Source of the DNA: Pseudaquidulcibacter sp964557085
GTDB lineage: Bacteria; Pseudomonadota; Alphaproteobacteria; Caulobacterales; Aquidulcibacteraceae
Length of the DNA: 30,080 nucleotides
Reading direction: 5' to 3'
Assembly: GCA_964557085.1 (NCBI GenBank)
Contig: CAZKYS010000016.1
Coordinates: 1-30,080 of the forward strand
In this document: piece by piece, positions 1-7,354 of the stretch
Numbering within the stretch: position 1 is the stretch's first letter
Layout: each line of letters begins with the position of its first letter
Position numbers and translations under genes: made by a program
Notes under the pieces: generated by a model
The model's database searches: none
Told to the model about the DNA's origin: nothing
The model's input: the letters and a program-made list of their open reading frames with translations, nothing else

Positions 1-1
1 T

Positions 2-3000
2 GGAAATGGCCCATATACAATAGGGCAGGCATTTGTCCTTAATGTAGATGCGCCAACAATCTCAATTACCCCTGCAAGCCTTACAAATGGTGCAGTTGCG
101 GCAAGCTATTCGCAAACCATAAGTGCAAGTGGTGGGATTGGTGCATATTATTATACACGTACAGCTGGCACTATTCCGAATGGATTAACACTATCAAGTG
201 CGGGTGCATTAAGTGGAACACCAACAGAGGGTGGTAATTTTAATTTCACAATAAGCGCAACAGACGAAAGTAATTTTAGTGCAAGTCAATCTTATTCAAT
301 TAATATTGCGGCGCCAACTATTGTCCTTCCTGCTACTAATTTGCCAGTGGGTACACAATACCAAGCCTATAATTCTGCTATTAATTCTGCGACTGGTGGA
401 ACTGCGCCTTATGTTTATTCAATAAGTGCGGGTGCTTTGCCAACTGGTATGTTGCTTTCAAAAAGTGGAACATTATCGGGAACACCAACAGCGTTTGGAA
501 CCTTCACTTTCACAATAAATGCGAGAGATAATAGTACAGGAACGGGCCCATATTCTGCGTCAAGGGTATTTAGCCTTCAAATTCTTGAACAGGCACCAAT
601 CGTTGGCAATGTCACACAAAGTGTAGGATATGGCAGCAATGCAAATAACATAAGCCTTAATTTAAGTGGCGGTGCAGCATCAAGCGTTTCGATTGTTACC
701 CCACCAACGCATGGAAGTGCACAAGTAAGTGGTACAAGTATTACCTATACACCAAATCAAGGTTATGCGGGTGCAGATAGCTTTAGCTATAATGCTTCAA
801 ACATCACAGGAACTTCTAGTAGTGCAACTGTAAACATTAATGTTACCAATCCAACGCTAACAATTAGTGCGGCGAGTGTGTTAAACATAAATGTTGGTCA
901 AGATTATACGCAAACTTTCAACTTTGCGGGTGGATTTGGGCCGTATAATAATTATTCAATTACTGGATTACCTGCTGGCCTGACGCAAACTGCATCTACA
1001 AGCAATAGTGTAACAATTAGTGGTAAACCAAGCGCACAAGGTAGTTTCACAATTGGTGTTAGTGGAAGTGATAGTTCATCAGGAAATGGTCCGTTTAATG
1101 TTTCACAAAACTTTACACTAAATATTGGTGCGCCTGACCTTGTATTATCGCCAAGTGCGGGTGGTTTGAATGCTACTTATGCAAGCCCATATTCACAAAG
1201 CTTTGCAACAAGTGGTGGTATTGGCCCTTATCAATATTCCGTAATTGGAACATTGCCAAATGGGATAAGCCTAAATTCAAATAGTGGTCTATTATCGGGA
1301 AGTTCAACACAAAGCGGAAGCTTCAGCTTTGCGATTAAATCAACTGATACAGGCTCGACTGGAAGTGGTGCACCATTCTCTGTTCAAAATAATTATACTT
1401 TGAACGTTGCTGCACCAACAATTGCAATAACGCCAACGAGCCCTGCTGCGGGTGTGTCAGGCATTGCTTATTCTGCAACTCTAAGTGCATCTGGTGGTAT
1501 TGGCCAATATACTTACAGCGTTTCAAGTGGTGCATTACCAACTGGATTAGTGCTTTCAACTAGTGGTCAAATCACAGGTACGCCTACACGTGTTGGTGCA
1601 TTTAATTTTGTAATTTTGGCACGCGATGCAAATGGTCAAACTGGAACAGCTAATTTGACAATTAACATTGGTGTCGCAACCCTAACTATAACACCAACTT
1701 CGCTACCAAATGGGGCGCAAGGGATTGATTATAATCAAACCATAAGTGTTTCAGGTGGCGTTGCCCCTTATAGTTTTGCAATTACTTCGGGTGCATTACC
1801 AAGTGGATTGTCATTAAATGCTACAAGCGGCGTAATTAGTGGGGCTCCAACTTCTTCAGGTGCAGCAAACTTTACGCTTACTGTAACTGATAGCTCAGGT
1901 GGCACACAAGCAAGTGCAAGTGTGATATATAATATGGACGTTATCGCAAGGCCAAATCCTGTGAATGACGCACAGGTTCGTGCAATCGTACAAGCGCAAA
2001 CAAGTTCGACAAAACGCTTCGGTTCGGTGCAAATCAATAACTTTACCTCAAGGCTTGAAAAATTACATAATTCAAGCAGCGGCGGTTTTGATAATTCACT
2101 AAGCCTAAGCTCGAATAGATATTGCTTTACGCCTGTTGCGGTATTGAATAATTCTGGTTGTCAGAAAGCAGTTTCTAATTCTTATTCTGCGAATGTTGCT
2201 GGAAATTCTAAAAAATCATCAAATGATAAAAACCAAGGTGGCGCTGATGGCTCAACATCAATTTGGTCAGTTTGGGCAAATGGTAATATCAGATTTGGTG
2301 ACGATTTAGGTATTGCAGGCGCAAGCAAGCAAGAGTTTAAATCAGAAGGTATCTCATTTGGTGCCGACCGTCGATTTAACAATGATTTTGCCGCAGGCTT
2401 TGGTTTTGGTTTCGGTCACGATAATACAGACATTGGAACCAATGGCTCTAAAACTCGCGGTGAAGCAAAAACAATCGCTTTATATGGTAGCCATAAATTA
2501 GGAAAAATATTCTATATTGATTGGCTTGGCGGTTATCAGACATTGGACTTTGATATCGATAGATATGTGACCTCAAATGGTTCAATCATCAAATCAAATC
2601 GTTCTGGTAATCAATATATAGCATCGGTTTCTGCGGGCGCGGATATTGATAAAGGAAATTGGCAATTCACGCCTTATACACGCCTTGATTTAACACGTGC
2701 TACGCTTGATGCTTATGTTGAAAAAAGTGGTTCAATTTTTGATCTAAAATATTATGACCAGAAAATTGATTTCTCTTCACTAACATTGGGTACAAGATAC
2801 ACAACACAGATTAATCGTGATTGGGGTCAAGTTTTGCCAATGTTTAGATTTGAATATCAATATGATTTGGAACAAAATACAGATGCCCGCGTTGTTTATT
2901 ACGACCAGATATCTGGACCACAAAGCTCAATTCCACTTACTGGAATTTCTAGATCACAATTCTTATTAGGATTTGGTACTGAGATATTGTATGGTGATGA

Positions 3001-3091
3001 TTTATCAATAAGGCTTGAATATCAGAACCATCAAAGTAATGGATCTGGTTCAGACCAAAGTGTTCAATTAGGAATAAGAAAACAATTCTAA
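2..3091 (+). CDS. Ig-repeat autotransporter (type Va secretion), 5' end outside window
   Basis: The frame is open from base 2 to the TAA at 3089-3091, giving 1029 visible residues. The gene therefore starts left of the window, and the TTG at 341 is only an internal codon. The passenger has tandem repeats of about 88-95 residues beginning near bases 47, 311, 590, 847, 1128, 1411 and 1674. Most match the putative-Ig (He_PIG) pattern, with GALPTGL, LSGTP and a closing AP(T)-hydrophobic segment. The copy at about 590-846 differs (TPPTHGSA, YTPNQGYAGADSFSY) and resembles a cadherin/tandem-95-type domain. A linker at about 1945-2080 contains VRAIVQAQ and RLEKLH, typical of alphaproteobacterial autotransporters. 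A C-terminal barrel of about 276 residues starts near SIWSVWANG (2262) and ends in phenylalanine. Inference: a surface-exposed adhesin-like protein. The ligand cannot be predicted. Confidence 0.88.
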   Translation, partial: GNGPYTIGQAFVLNVDAPTISITPASLTNGAVAASYSQTISASGGIGAYYYTRTAGTIPNGLTLSSAGALSGTPTEGGNFNFTISATDESNFSASQSYSINIAAPTIVLPATNLPVGTQYQAYNSAINSATGGTAPYVYSISAGALPTGMLLSKSGTLSGTPTAFGTFTFTINARDNSTGTGPYSASRVFSLQILEQAPIVGNVTQSVGYGSNANNISLNLSGGAASSVSIVTPPTHGSAQVSGTSITYTPNQGYAGADSFSYNASNITGTSSSATVNINVTNPTLTISAASVLNINVGQDYTQTFNFAGGFGPYNNYSITGLPAGLTQTASTSNSVTISGKPSAQGSFTIGVSGSDSSSGNGPFNVSQNFTLNIGAPDLVLSPSAGGLNATYASPYSQSFATSGGIGPYQYSVIGTLPNGISLNSNSGLLSGSSTQSGSFSFAIKSTDTGSTGSGAPFSVQNNYTLNVAAPTIAITPTSPAAGVSGIAYSATLSASGGIGQYTYSVSSGALPTGLVLSTSGQITGTPTRVGAFNFVILARDANGQTGTANLTINIGVATLTITPTSLPNGAQGIDYNQTISVSGGVAPYSFAITSGALPSGLSLNATSGVISGAPTSSGAANFTLTVTDSSGGTQASASVIYNMDVIARPNPVNDAQVRAIVQAQTSSTKRFGSVQINNFTSRLEKLHNSSSGGFDNSLSLSSNRYCFTPVAVLNNSGCQKAVSNSYSANVAGNSKKSSNDKNQGGADGSTSIWSVWANGNIRFGDDLGIAGASKQEFKSEGISFGADRRFNNDFAAGFGFGFGHDNTDIGTNGSKTRGEAKTIALYGSHKLGKIFYIDWLGGYQTLDFDIDRYVTSNGSIIKSNRSGNQYIASVSAGADIDKGNWQFTPYTRLDLTRATLDAYVEKSGSIFDLKYYDQKIDFSSLTLGTRYTTQINRDWGQVLPMFRFEYQYDLEQNTDARVVYYDQISGPQSSIPLTGISRSQFLLGFGTEILYGDDLSIRLEYQNHQSNGSGSDQSVQLGIRKQF

Positions 3092-3100
3092 TAAAGAAAA

Positions 3101-3126
3101 AGCCCCGAATAATCGGGGCTTTTTTT
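3101..3126. terminator. Bidirectional intrinsic terminator
   Basis: Stem AGCCCCGA (3101-3108), loop ATAA, stem TCGGGGCT (3113-3120), followed by six T on the plus strand. On the minus strand it is followed by TTTTCTTT. It lies between the convergent autotransporter and DUF779 genes, so it can end both transcripts. Confidence 0.9.
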
Positions 3127-3134
3127 AAATTTTT

Positions 3135-3530
3135 TTATATAGAACAGCTAATAATTGAGCCATTCGGCTTATCAATTCCAAGTGCTTCTAATTCATTATC
3201 TTCAAACATTCTAGAACGGGTTAAAAACCTTTTTTCACGGCCATTTTCAAGCGAGAACATTCCGCCGCGCCCTGGAACAACATCTAAAATCAATTGCGTA
3301 TGTTTCCAAACATCAAATTGGCTTTCGGAAATGTAAAAAGGAACATCGCCAATTTCACCCAATTTAACATCATTTGAACCAACCCGATAATCATCGGCAG
3401 GATAACACATTGGGCTTGAACCATCACAACAGCCGCCAGATTGATGAAATAAGATTTGTGGATAATCTTTTTTAATTTCATTTATTAATTCTAATGCCGC
3501 ATCCGTAGCTTTTACACGTACAATATCCAT
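3135..3530 (-). CDS. DUF779 family protein
   Basis: A 131-residue protein of the DUF779 family, which is commonly encoded beside ExaC-type aldehyde dehydrogenases. The family core is visible: HQSGGCCDGSSPMCYP with three cysteines, then GDVPFYIS and LDVVPGRGGMFSLE. The cysteines and histidine suggest metal or thiol chemistry, but no biochemical role is established that I can cite. I chose the ATG at 3530 because GAGG lies 6 bases upstream. An upstream in-frame TTG at 3560 would add 10 unconserved residues. It is isolated by a terminator on each side: torF's upstream and a shared one downstream. It therefore probably has its own promoter. Its usual partner, the aldehyde dehydrogenase, lies two genes away. 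Confidence 0.85.
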   Translation of the reverse strand: MDIVRVKATDAALELINEIKKDYPQILFHQSGGCCDGSSPMCYPADDYRVGSNDVKLGEIGDVPFYISESQFDVWKHTQLILDVVPGRGGMFSLENGREKRFLTRSRMFEDNELEALGIDKPNGSIISCSI

Positions 3531-3549
3531 TTGAACCTCACGAAATAAA

Positions 3550-3578
3550 AATTTATCCAAATTTTGTGATTAAAACAA
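3550..3578 (-). promoter_or_regulatory. Candidate promoter for the DUF779 gene
   Basis: On the minus strand, TTGTTT (3573-3578) and TAAATT (3550-3555) are separated by 17 bases. The match is moderate (3/6 and 4/6). It sits in the only space available between the torF terminator and the DUF779 start codon. Confidence 0.3.
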
Positions 3579-3608
3579 TAAAAAAAGCCCCGAAGATAAC
3601 TTCGGGGC
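3579..3608 (-). terminator. Intrinsic terminator of the torF-like gene
   Basis: Perfect 9-bp stem: GCCCCGAAG (3587-3595) pairs with CTTCGGGGC (3600-3608) around a 4-base loop. On the minus strand it is followed by seven T. It starts 10 bases after the torF-like stop codon. Confidence 0.9.
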
Positions 3609-3617
3609 AGTGTAGGG

Positions 3618-4280
3618 TTAGAATGAAAATTTAACAGACGCTACAAAAGCAGAGTCTAAATCTTCAGCATCATGATATCGGAAATCCAAACCAACATTTT
3701 TATTGATTGAATAACCAACGCCAAGATTCCATGTATTATAGTCGCCGCCAGAGCCTTCAACAGTTTGACGCCCTAATGCACCGCTCAATGAAACTTTATC
3801 ATTTAGATTAGTTGAGCCAGCAACTTCATAATATGTAGCCGACTTTTTAGAACCAAAGAAATTTGATGTTGTATAAATAGAACCAGTAAGTGAGCCTTTA
3901 CCAATTGTTTGTGTAAGTGCCGCTTTTAATTCAGTTGTATCAATATCAGTAGGCGCATCAACATAACCATAACGAACAAAACCAATATCAAGTGAAGTTT
4001 TTTCGCCAAGTTTGGCAACATAACCGCCCCAAATATCATATTCTTGATTGATGCCACCAAAATCAACGTTTTCAGTTCCAACGCCAACATAAAAATTACC
4101 AATATTAGCTTGACCAGCAAGGAATGCCGCAGCTTTATTGTCGGTTTGTGTTGCGCCGCGCCAAATATAATCATTTGCAAGTGTTACACTGCCTGAAAAT
4201 TTTGGTGTCATGTCTTGTGCAAACGCAGGCATAGCGCACACGCTCGCAATTGCACTTAGTGCAATAATAGTTTTTTTCAT
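3618..4280 (-). CDS. TorF family putative outer-membrane porin
   Basis: 220 residues. The N-terminus MKKTIIALSAIASVCAMPAFA is a clear Sec signal peptide with an AxA-type cleavage site. The mature part is all beta-like, with alternating aromatic and hydrophobic stretches (SGSVTLANDYIWRGATQT, YDIWGGYVAKLG, NLGVGYSIN), and ends in F. This matches the TorF/TIGR02001 family of small predicted outer-membrane beta-barrels, in which SDYxxRGxSQT near the N-terminus is typical. The start is the ATG at 4280, preceded by GGGG at good spacing. The gene lies between the aldehyde dehydrogenase and DUF779 genes, and is bounded by a terminator on both sides, so it is probably an independent unit. The substrate is unknown. 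The family name is based on motif resemblance. Confidence 0.82.
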   Translation of the reverse strand: MKKTIIALSAIASVCAMPAFAQDMTPKFSGSVTLANDYIWRGATQTDNKAAAFLAGQANIGNFYVGVGTENVDFGGINQEYDIWGGYVAKLGEKTSLDIGFVRYGYVDAPTDIDTTELKAALTQTIGKGSLTGSIYTTSNFFGSKKSATYYEVAGSTNLNDKVSLSGALGRQTVEGSGGDYNTWNLGVGYSINKNVGLDFRYHDAEDLDSAFVASVKFSF

Positions 4281-4310
4281 ATTTTTCCCCTGTCGGATTT
4301 GTTTTAAATT

Positions 4311-4352
4311 AAGTGAAAAGCGGGCTAATTTAGTTGCGGAAAATTAGCCCGC
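4311..4352 (-). terminator. Intrinsic terminator of the aldehyde dehydrogenase gene
   Basis: A perfect 12-bp stem, GCGGGCTAATTT (4320-4331) with AAATTAGCCCGC (4341-4352), and a 9-base loop. On the minus strand it is followed by TTTTCACTT. It lies about 65 bases past the dehydrogenase stop and 30 bases before the torF-like start. If torF transcription starts further upstream, the hairpin would instead sit in its leader. Confidence 0.75.
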
Positions 4353-4416
4353 GGCAATTGTTATTACTAATCAATTGCTTATCACACTTCGTAATTGCCA
4401 ATGGCAAAACGACTTT

Positions 4417-5919
4417 TTAGAAGAAGCCCAATTTGTTTGGATTATAGCTAACCAACATATTTTTGGTTTGCGAATAATGATCCAACATCATTTTATGGGT
4501 TTCACGACCAATACCAGATTGTTTATAGCCACCGAATGAAGCACCAGCAGGATATGCATGATAGCAATTAGTCCATACGCGGCCCGCTTGAATTGCGCGA
4601 CCAAAACGATAGCAAGTGTTTGCATCACGTGACCAAACACCAGCGCCAAGACCGTAAAGTGTATCATTCGCAATTTCCAAAGCTTCTTCATCGGTTTTGA
4701 ATGTTGTTACTGAAACAACTGGCCCAAAGATTTCCTCTTGGAATACGCGCATGCGATTATGGCCTTTGATTACGGTTGGTTTAATATAGAAACCACCTGC
4801 TAAATCGCCATCAAGATTGTTTGCTTCGCCGCCAATAAGAATTTGTGCGCCTTCTTGACGTGCGATGTCAAAGTAAGACATGATTTTTTCTTTTTGCTCA
4901 GAAGAAGCTTGCGCACCAATCATAGTTGATGAATCAAGTGGGCTTCCTTGAATGATTGCTTCAACGCGTTTCAAAGCACGTTCCATAAATTTATCATAAA
5001 TATCCTCATGGATTAATGCGCGTGAAGGGCAGGTGCATACTTCGCCTTGGTTAAGGGCAAATAGAACAAAGCCTTCAATCGCTTTATCAAAGAATGCGTC
5101 ATCAGCTTCGGCAACATCTTTGAAGAAGATATTTGGTGATTTGCCGCCCAATTCCAATGTAACAGGAATAAGGTTTTCAGATGCATATTGCATAATCAAG
5201 CGACCAGTAGTTGTTTCACCTGTAAATGCAATTTTTGCGATACGTTTATTGGTTGCAAGTGGTTTACCAGCTTCAAGACCAAAACCATTTACGATGTTCA
5301 AAACGCCTGGTGGCAATAAATCTTGGATTAATTCCATAACAACCAAAATACCAACTGGCGTTTGTTCTGCTGGTTTCAAAACGATGCAGTTTCCAGCAGC
5401 TAGTGCAGGGGCAACTTTCCAAGCAGCCATCAAAATAGGGAAGTTCCATGGAATAATTTGACCAACAACACCCAAAGGCTCACGGAAGTGATAAGCAACA
5501 GTATCATGATCAATTTCACCGATTGAACCTTCTTCTGCGCGGATACAACCTGCAAAATAACGGAAATGGTCAATTGCCAATGGAATATCCGCCGCCATAG
5601 TTTCACGTATTGGCTTACCATTATCCCAAGTTTCAGCAGTTGCAACAAGTGCTAGATTTGCTTCAAGTCTATCTGCGATTTTATTCAAAATATTGGCACG
5701 TTCTGCAATTGAAGTTTTACCCCATGCATCTTTCGCTGCGTGTGCTGCATCTAATGCCAATTCAATATCAGAAGCATCAGAGCGTGGAACTTCACAGATT
5801 TTTTTGCCGGTCATAGGCGTAATATTATCAAAATATTTGCCTGCTTTTGGCGGCGTCCATTTGCCACCAATAAAATTTTCGTAACGCGCCTTAAATGGCG
5901 GTTTGTTTAGGTCACTCAT
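4417..5919 (-). CDS. NAD(P)-dependent aldehyde dehydrogenase, ExaC/AcoD type
   Basis: 500 residues, the usual length for the family. It oxidises aldehydes, probably acetaldehyde, to the acid in the cytoplasm. Visible motifs are PWNFPILMAAWK (cofactor site), FTGETTTG (Rossmann loop), ELGGKSPN with the general base E256, and NQGEVCTCPSR with the catalytic cysteine at C295 by alignment to the ALDH2 pattern. EEIFGPV follows. The NQGEVCTCPSR form is characteristic of the ExaC/AcoD acetaldehyde dehydrogenase branch. The start is the ATG at 5919, with GGGAG upstream. Its context supports the assignment: an AcoR-like regulator lies upstream on the same strand and a DUF779 gene lies nearby. No alcohol dehydrogenase is present in the window. 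A 22-base palindrome 110 bases upstream is the probable control site. Confidence 0.92.
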   Translation of the reverse strand: MSDLNKPPFKARYENFIGGKWTPPKAGKYFDNITPMTGKKICEVPRSDASDIELALDAAHAAKDAWGKTSIAERANILNKIADRLEANLALVATAETWDNGKPIRETMAADIPLAIDHFRYFAGCIRAEEGSIGEIDHDTVAYHFREPLGVVGQIIPWNFPILMAAWKVAPALAAGNCIVLKPAEQTPVGILVVMELIQDLLPPGVLNIVNGFGLEAGKPLATNKRIAKIAFTGETTTGRLIMQYASENLIPVTLELGGKSPNIFFKDVAEADDAFFDKAIEGFVLFALNQGEVCTCPSRALIHEDIYDKFMERALKRVEAIIQGSPLDSSTMIGAQASSEQKEKIMSYFDIARQEGAQILIGGEANNLDGDLAGGFYIKPTVIKGHNRMRVFQEEIFGPVVSVTTFKTDEEALEIANDTLYGLGAGVWSRDANTCYRFGRAIQAGRVWTNCYHAYPAGASFGGYKQSGIGRETHKMMLDHYSQTKNMLVSYNPNKLGFF

Positions 5920-5945
5920 GGTTTACTCCCTAGTAAATATTATTA

Positions 5946-5965
5946 GTCACAATGTCTCTCGTGAC
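5946..5965. promoter_or_regulatory. Inverted repeat in the aldehyde dehydrogenase leader
   Basis: GTCAC (5946-5950) and GTGAC (5961-5965) flank a 10-base spacer containing TGTCTC, the same half-site core as in the palindrome at 6029-6050. It could be a degenerate second regulator site. Weak on its own. Confidence 0.25.
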
Positions 5966-6028
5966 GTAATAAAAGGATATAGAAAGTGATTAAGTTTTAA
6001 AGATGGGTGACAGATTATGATTTTTAAA

Positions 6029-6050
6029 AGTGTCTCAAGTGTGAGACACT
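6029..6050. promoter_or_regulatory. Palindromic operator upstream of the aldehyde dehydrogenase
   Basis: AGTGTCTCA (6029-6037), AGTG, TGAGACACT (6042-6050): perfect 9-bp arms around a 4-base spacer. It lies between the regulator's stop codon and the dehydrogenase start. The pairing and position suit a dimeric Fis-type helix-turn-helix protein, most simply the adjacent AcoR-like regulator. A possible -10, TATATC, lies on the minus strand at 5976-5981. That would put the palindrome near -70, an activator position. The binding partner is inferred. Confidence 0.6.
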
Positions 6051-6141
6051 GTGCGATAAAACCAAATATAAACAATAAGTTATCTAGGTAATTTTAACTG
6101 ATAATCTATGCAAAAACGCGCCCTATTTATGCGAATAAGCA

Positions 6142-7094
6142 TTAATCAATGCCGCAACGCTTCATGCGGCGATAAAAAGTAGCACGTCCAATACCTAATT
6201 GTTTTGCTGCTTCTGAAACATTGCCTTCGGTGCGGGCAAGGGCGCGTCTTAATGCCGAGCGCTCACTTTCCAAAAGCTCTTGTGATACGGAGGTTGCGCC
6301 CAAAATATCGCGCGCTGGCAAAGTGCTGGCAATCATTAAATCATCAAGGCCAAACATACGCCTTGCTGCGCGTGTGGCACCAATTACCAAATCATCATTA
6401 TCAACAGCTAAAAGGGCAGGGGCTTGGTCACTTGCGTTTCCAGCATGAACGATTCGCGCGCGTGGGAATGCTTGCCGAAAATAATCACCCTCTATTTTTC
6501 GGGCCGCATCAGTAACAATGGATGATATAAGACCTAAAATCGCTTTATCATGATCTTGGCGACAGGTGGAAACGTCAAGTGCGGCAAGTAACCGACCACG
6601 ATGGTCACGAACAGGCGCATCAACACACGACATTCCAATATTTTTTCGTAAAAATGTTGATCGCGATAGATTGTAACTGGGCGCTCATCAATAAGGCAGG
6701 TTCCGATGCCGTTTGTGCCTTCTTTTGCCTCACTCCAATTTGCACCGGGGGTTAATCTTGCATCCTCAAAATCATCTGCTTCTGCGGCACTTGTGCGACT
6801 TTCCAATATAAGACCATCACAAGATGTAAGGATTACACAGCAGCCAGTTCCGCCAACGGAACGAAAAACATTATCCAAAATAGGGCGCGCAACAGCAAGC
6901 AAAGCACCATGCTTATCGCGTTCAACCGCTAGTTCAGAACCAAGCATTAAATCTTGTTTGCGGCTAATTTCAGGATTTAACCCAAATTTCATTGCAGAAC
7001 GAAACCACGAAGCGGCAATAGGCGAATTAACCGCACTACTAGGCGATTGAATGGTATTTATAACCATTGCACTATGATGAATATTGCGTTCCAA
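6142..7094 (-). pseudogene. AcoR-like GAF/Fis-HTH regulator without AAA+ domain, frameshifted
   Basis: Two overlapping frames form one protein. The upstream frame runs from 7094 to about 6645 and encodes a GAF domain (WFRSAMKFGLNP, EGTNGIGTCL, QHFYEK). The downstream frame, to 6142, resumes with GMSCVDAPVRDHRG. It continues with a PAS-like piece (ALLAVDNDDLVIGATRAARRMFGL) and ends in a Fis-type HTH (EAAKQLGIGRATFYRRM). One extra A in the six-A run at 6641-6646 (minus strand) joins them into about 317 residues. AcoR proteins carry a sigma-54 AAA+ domain before the HTH, but here it is absent even after repair. The product would therefore be a DNA-binding sensor that cannot drive sigma-54 polymerase. 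The start is TTG at 7094 with AAGGG upstream, or ATG at 7067. Part of the gene is GC-rich (34 of 60 bases at 6241-6300). The shift may be real, a sequencing error, or corrected by slippage. Confidence 0.75.
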
Positions 7095-7132
7095 CCTTAT
7101 TACCCTTGTTTAAGTTTCTAATGGGTTTCTAT

Positions 7133-7160
7133 ATGTTATGTGAAGTTTGTATTTAGTCAA
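7133..7160 (-). promoter_or_regulatory. Candidate promoter for the AcoR-like gene
   Basis: On the minus strand, TTGACT (7155-7160) and TAACAT (7133-7138) are 16 bases apart. The -35 matches 5/6 and the -10 matches 4/6. The -10 overlaps an ATATGTTA element that recurs in the palindrome at 7187-7204. Confidence 0.42.
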
Positions 7161-7186
7161 GCACATAGTAAATATCGTATTATATC

Positions 7187-7204
7187 AATATGTTATAACA
7201 TATT
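7187..7204. promoter_or_regulatory. 18-bp perfect palindrome between divergent genes
   Basis: AATATGTTA followed directly by TAACATATT. The half ATATGTTA also occurs at 7131-7138, over the candidate -10 of the AcoR-like gene. The site lies between that gene and the RlpA-like gene and could be a dimeric repressor site. AT-richness raises the chance of accidental symmetry. Confidence 0.4.
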
Positions 7205-7264
7205 TCGGCTAAAAATAGAAAATTTAAATAAAATCCAATCTATTTTTGAAGCCCTGCCTTTAAC

Positions 7265-7293
7265 TTTTCATTTTATAACAATTCAAATATAAG
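7265..7293 (+). promoter_or_regulatory. Candidate promoter of the RlpA-like gene
   Basis: TTTTCA (7265-7270), a 17-base spacer and TATAAG (7288-7293). The predicted start of transcription falls in AGGGGA-GGGCA-TCCCCT (7292-7308), a small inverted repeat that could be a leader hairpin or operator. About 60 bases of leader follow, with AAAACGGT repeated at 7327 and 7337. Confidence 0.42.
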
Positions 7294-7354
7294 GGGAGGG
7301 CATCCCCTAAGGCAAAGAATTGTCACAAAACGGTATAAAACGGTGGGAACCAGA

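Noticed and set aside
341..3091. The autotransporter as a complete gene starting at the TTG at 341.
   Set aside because: The same frame is open back to base 2 and encodes another matching Ig-like repeat, so the gene is cut by the window edge.
4354..4407. Short inverted repeats GCAATTG...CAATTGC (4354-4378) and TTGCCA-A-TGGCAA (4395-4407) after the aldehyde dehydrogenase.
   Set aside because: Short AT-rich stems without a T-run; the 12-bp hairpin at 4320-4352 is a better terminator.
6109..6124. A -24/-12-like sequence on the minus strand (GG and TTGCA at correct spacing) between the AcoR-like gene and the aldehyde dehydrogenase.
   Set aside because: The bases between GG and TTGCA do not match the consensus, and the palindromic site would lie downstream of the start. 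The regulator also lacks an AAA+ domain.
6142..6633. A separate small Fis-HTH gene starting at ATG 6633.
   Set aside because: Its first residues (MSCVDAP) are the interior of the GAF domain continuing from the upstream frame; one gene with a frameshift explains both.
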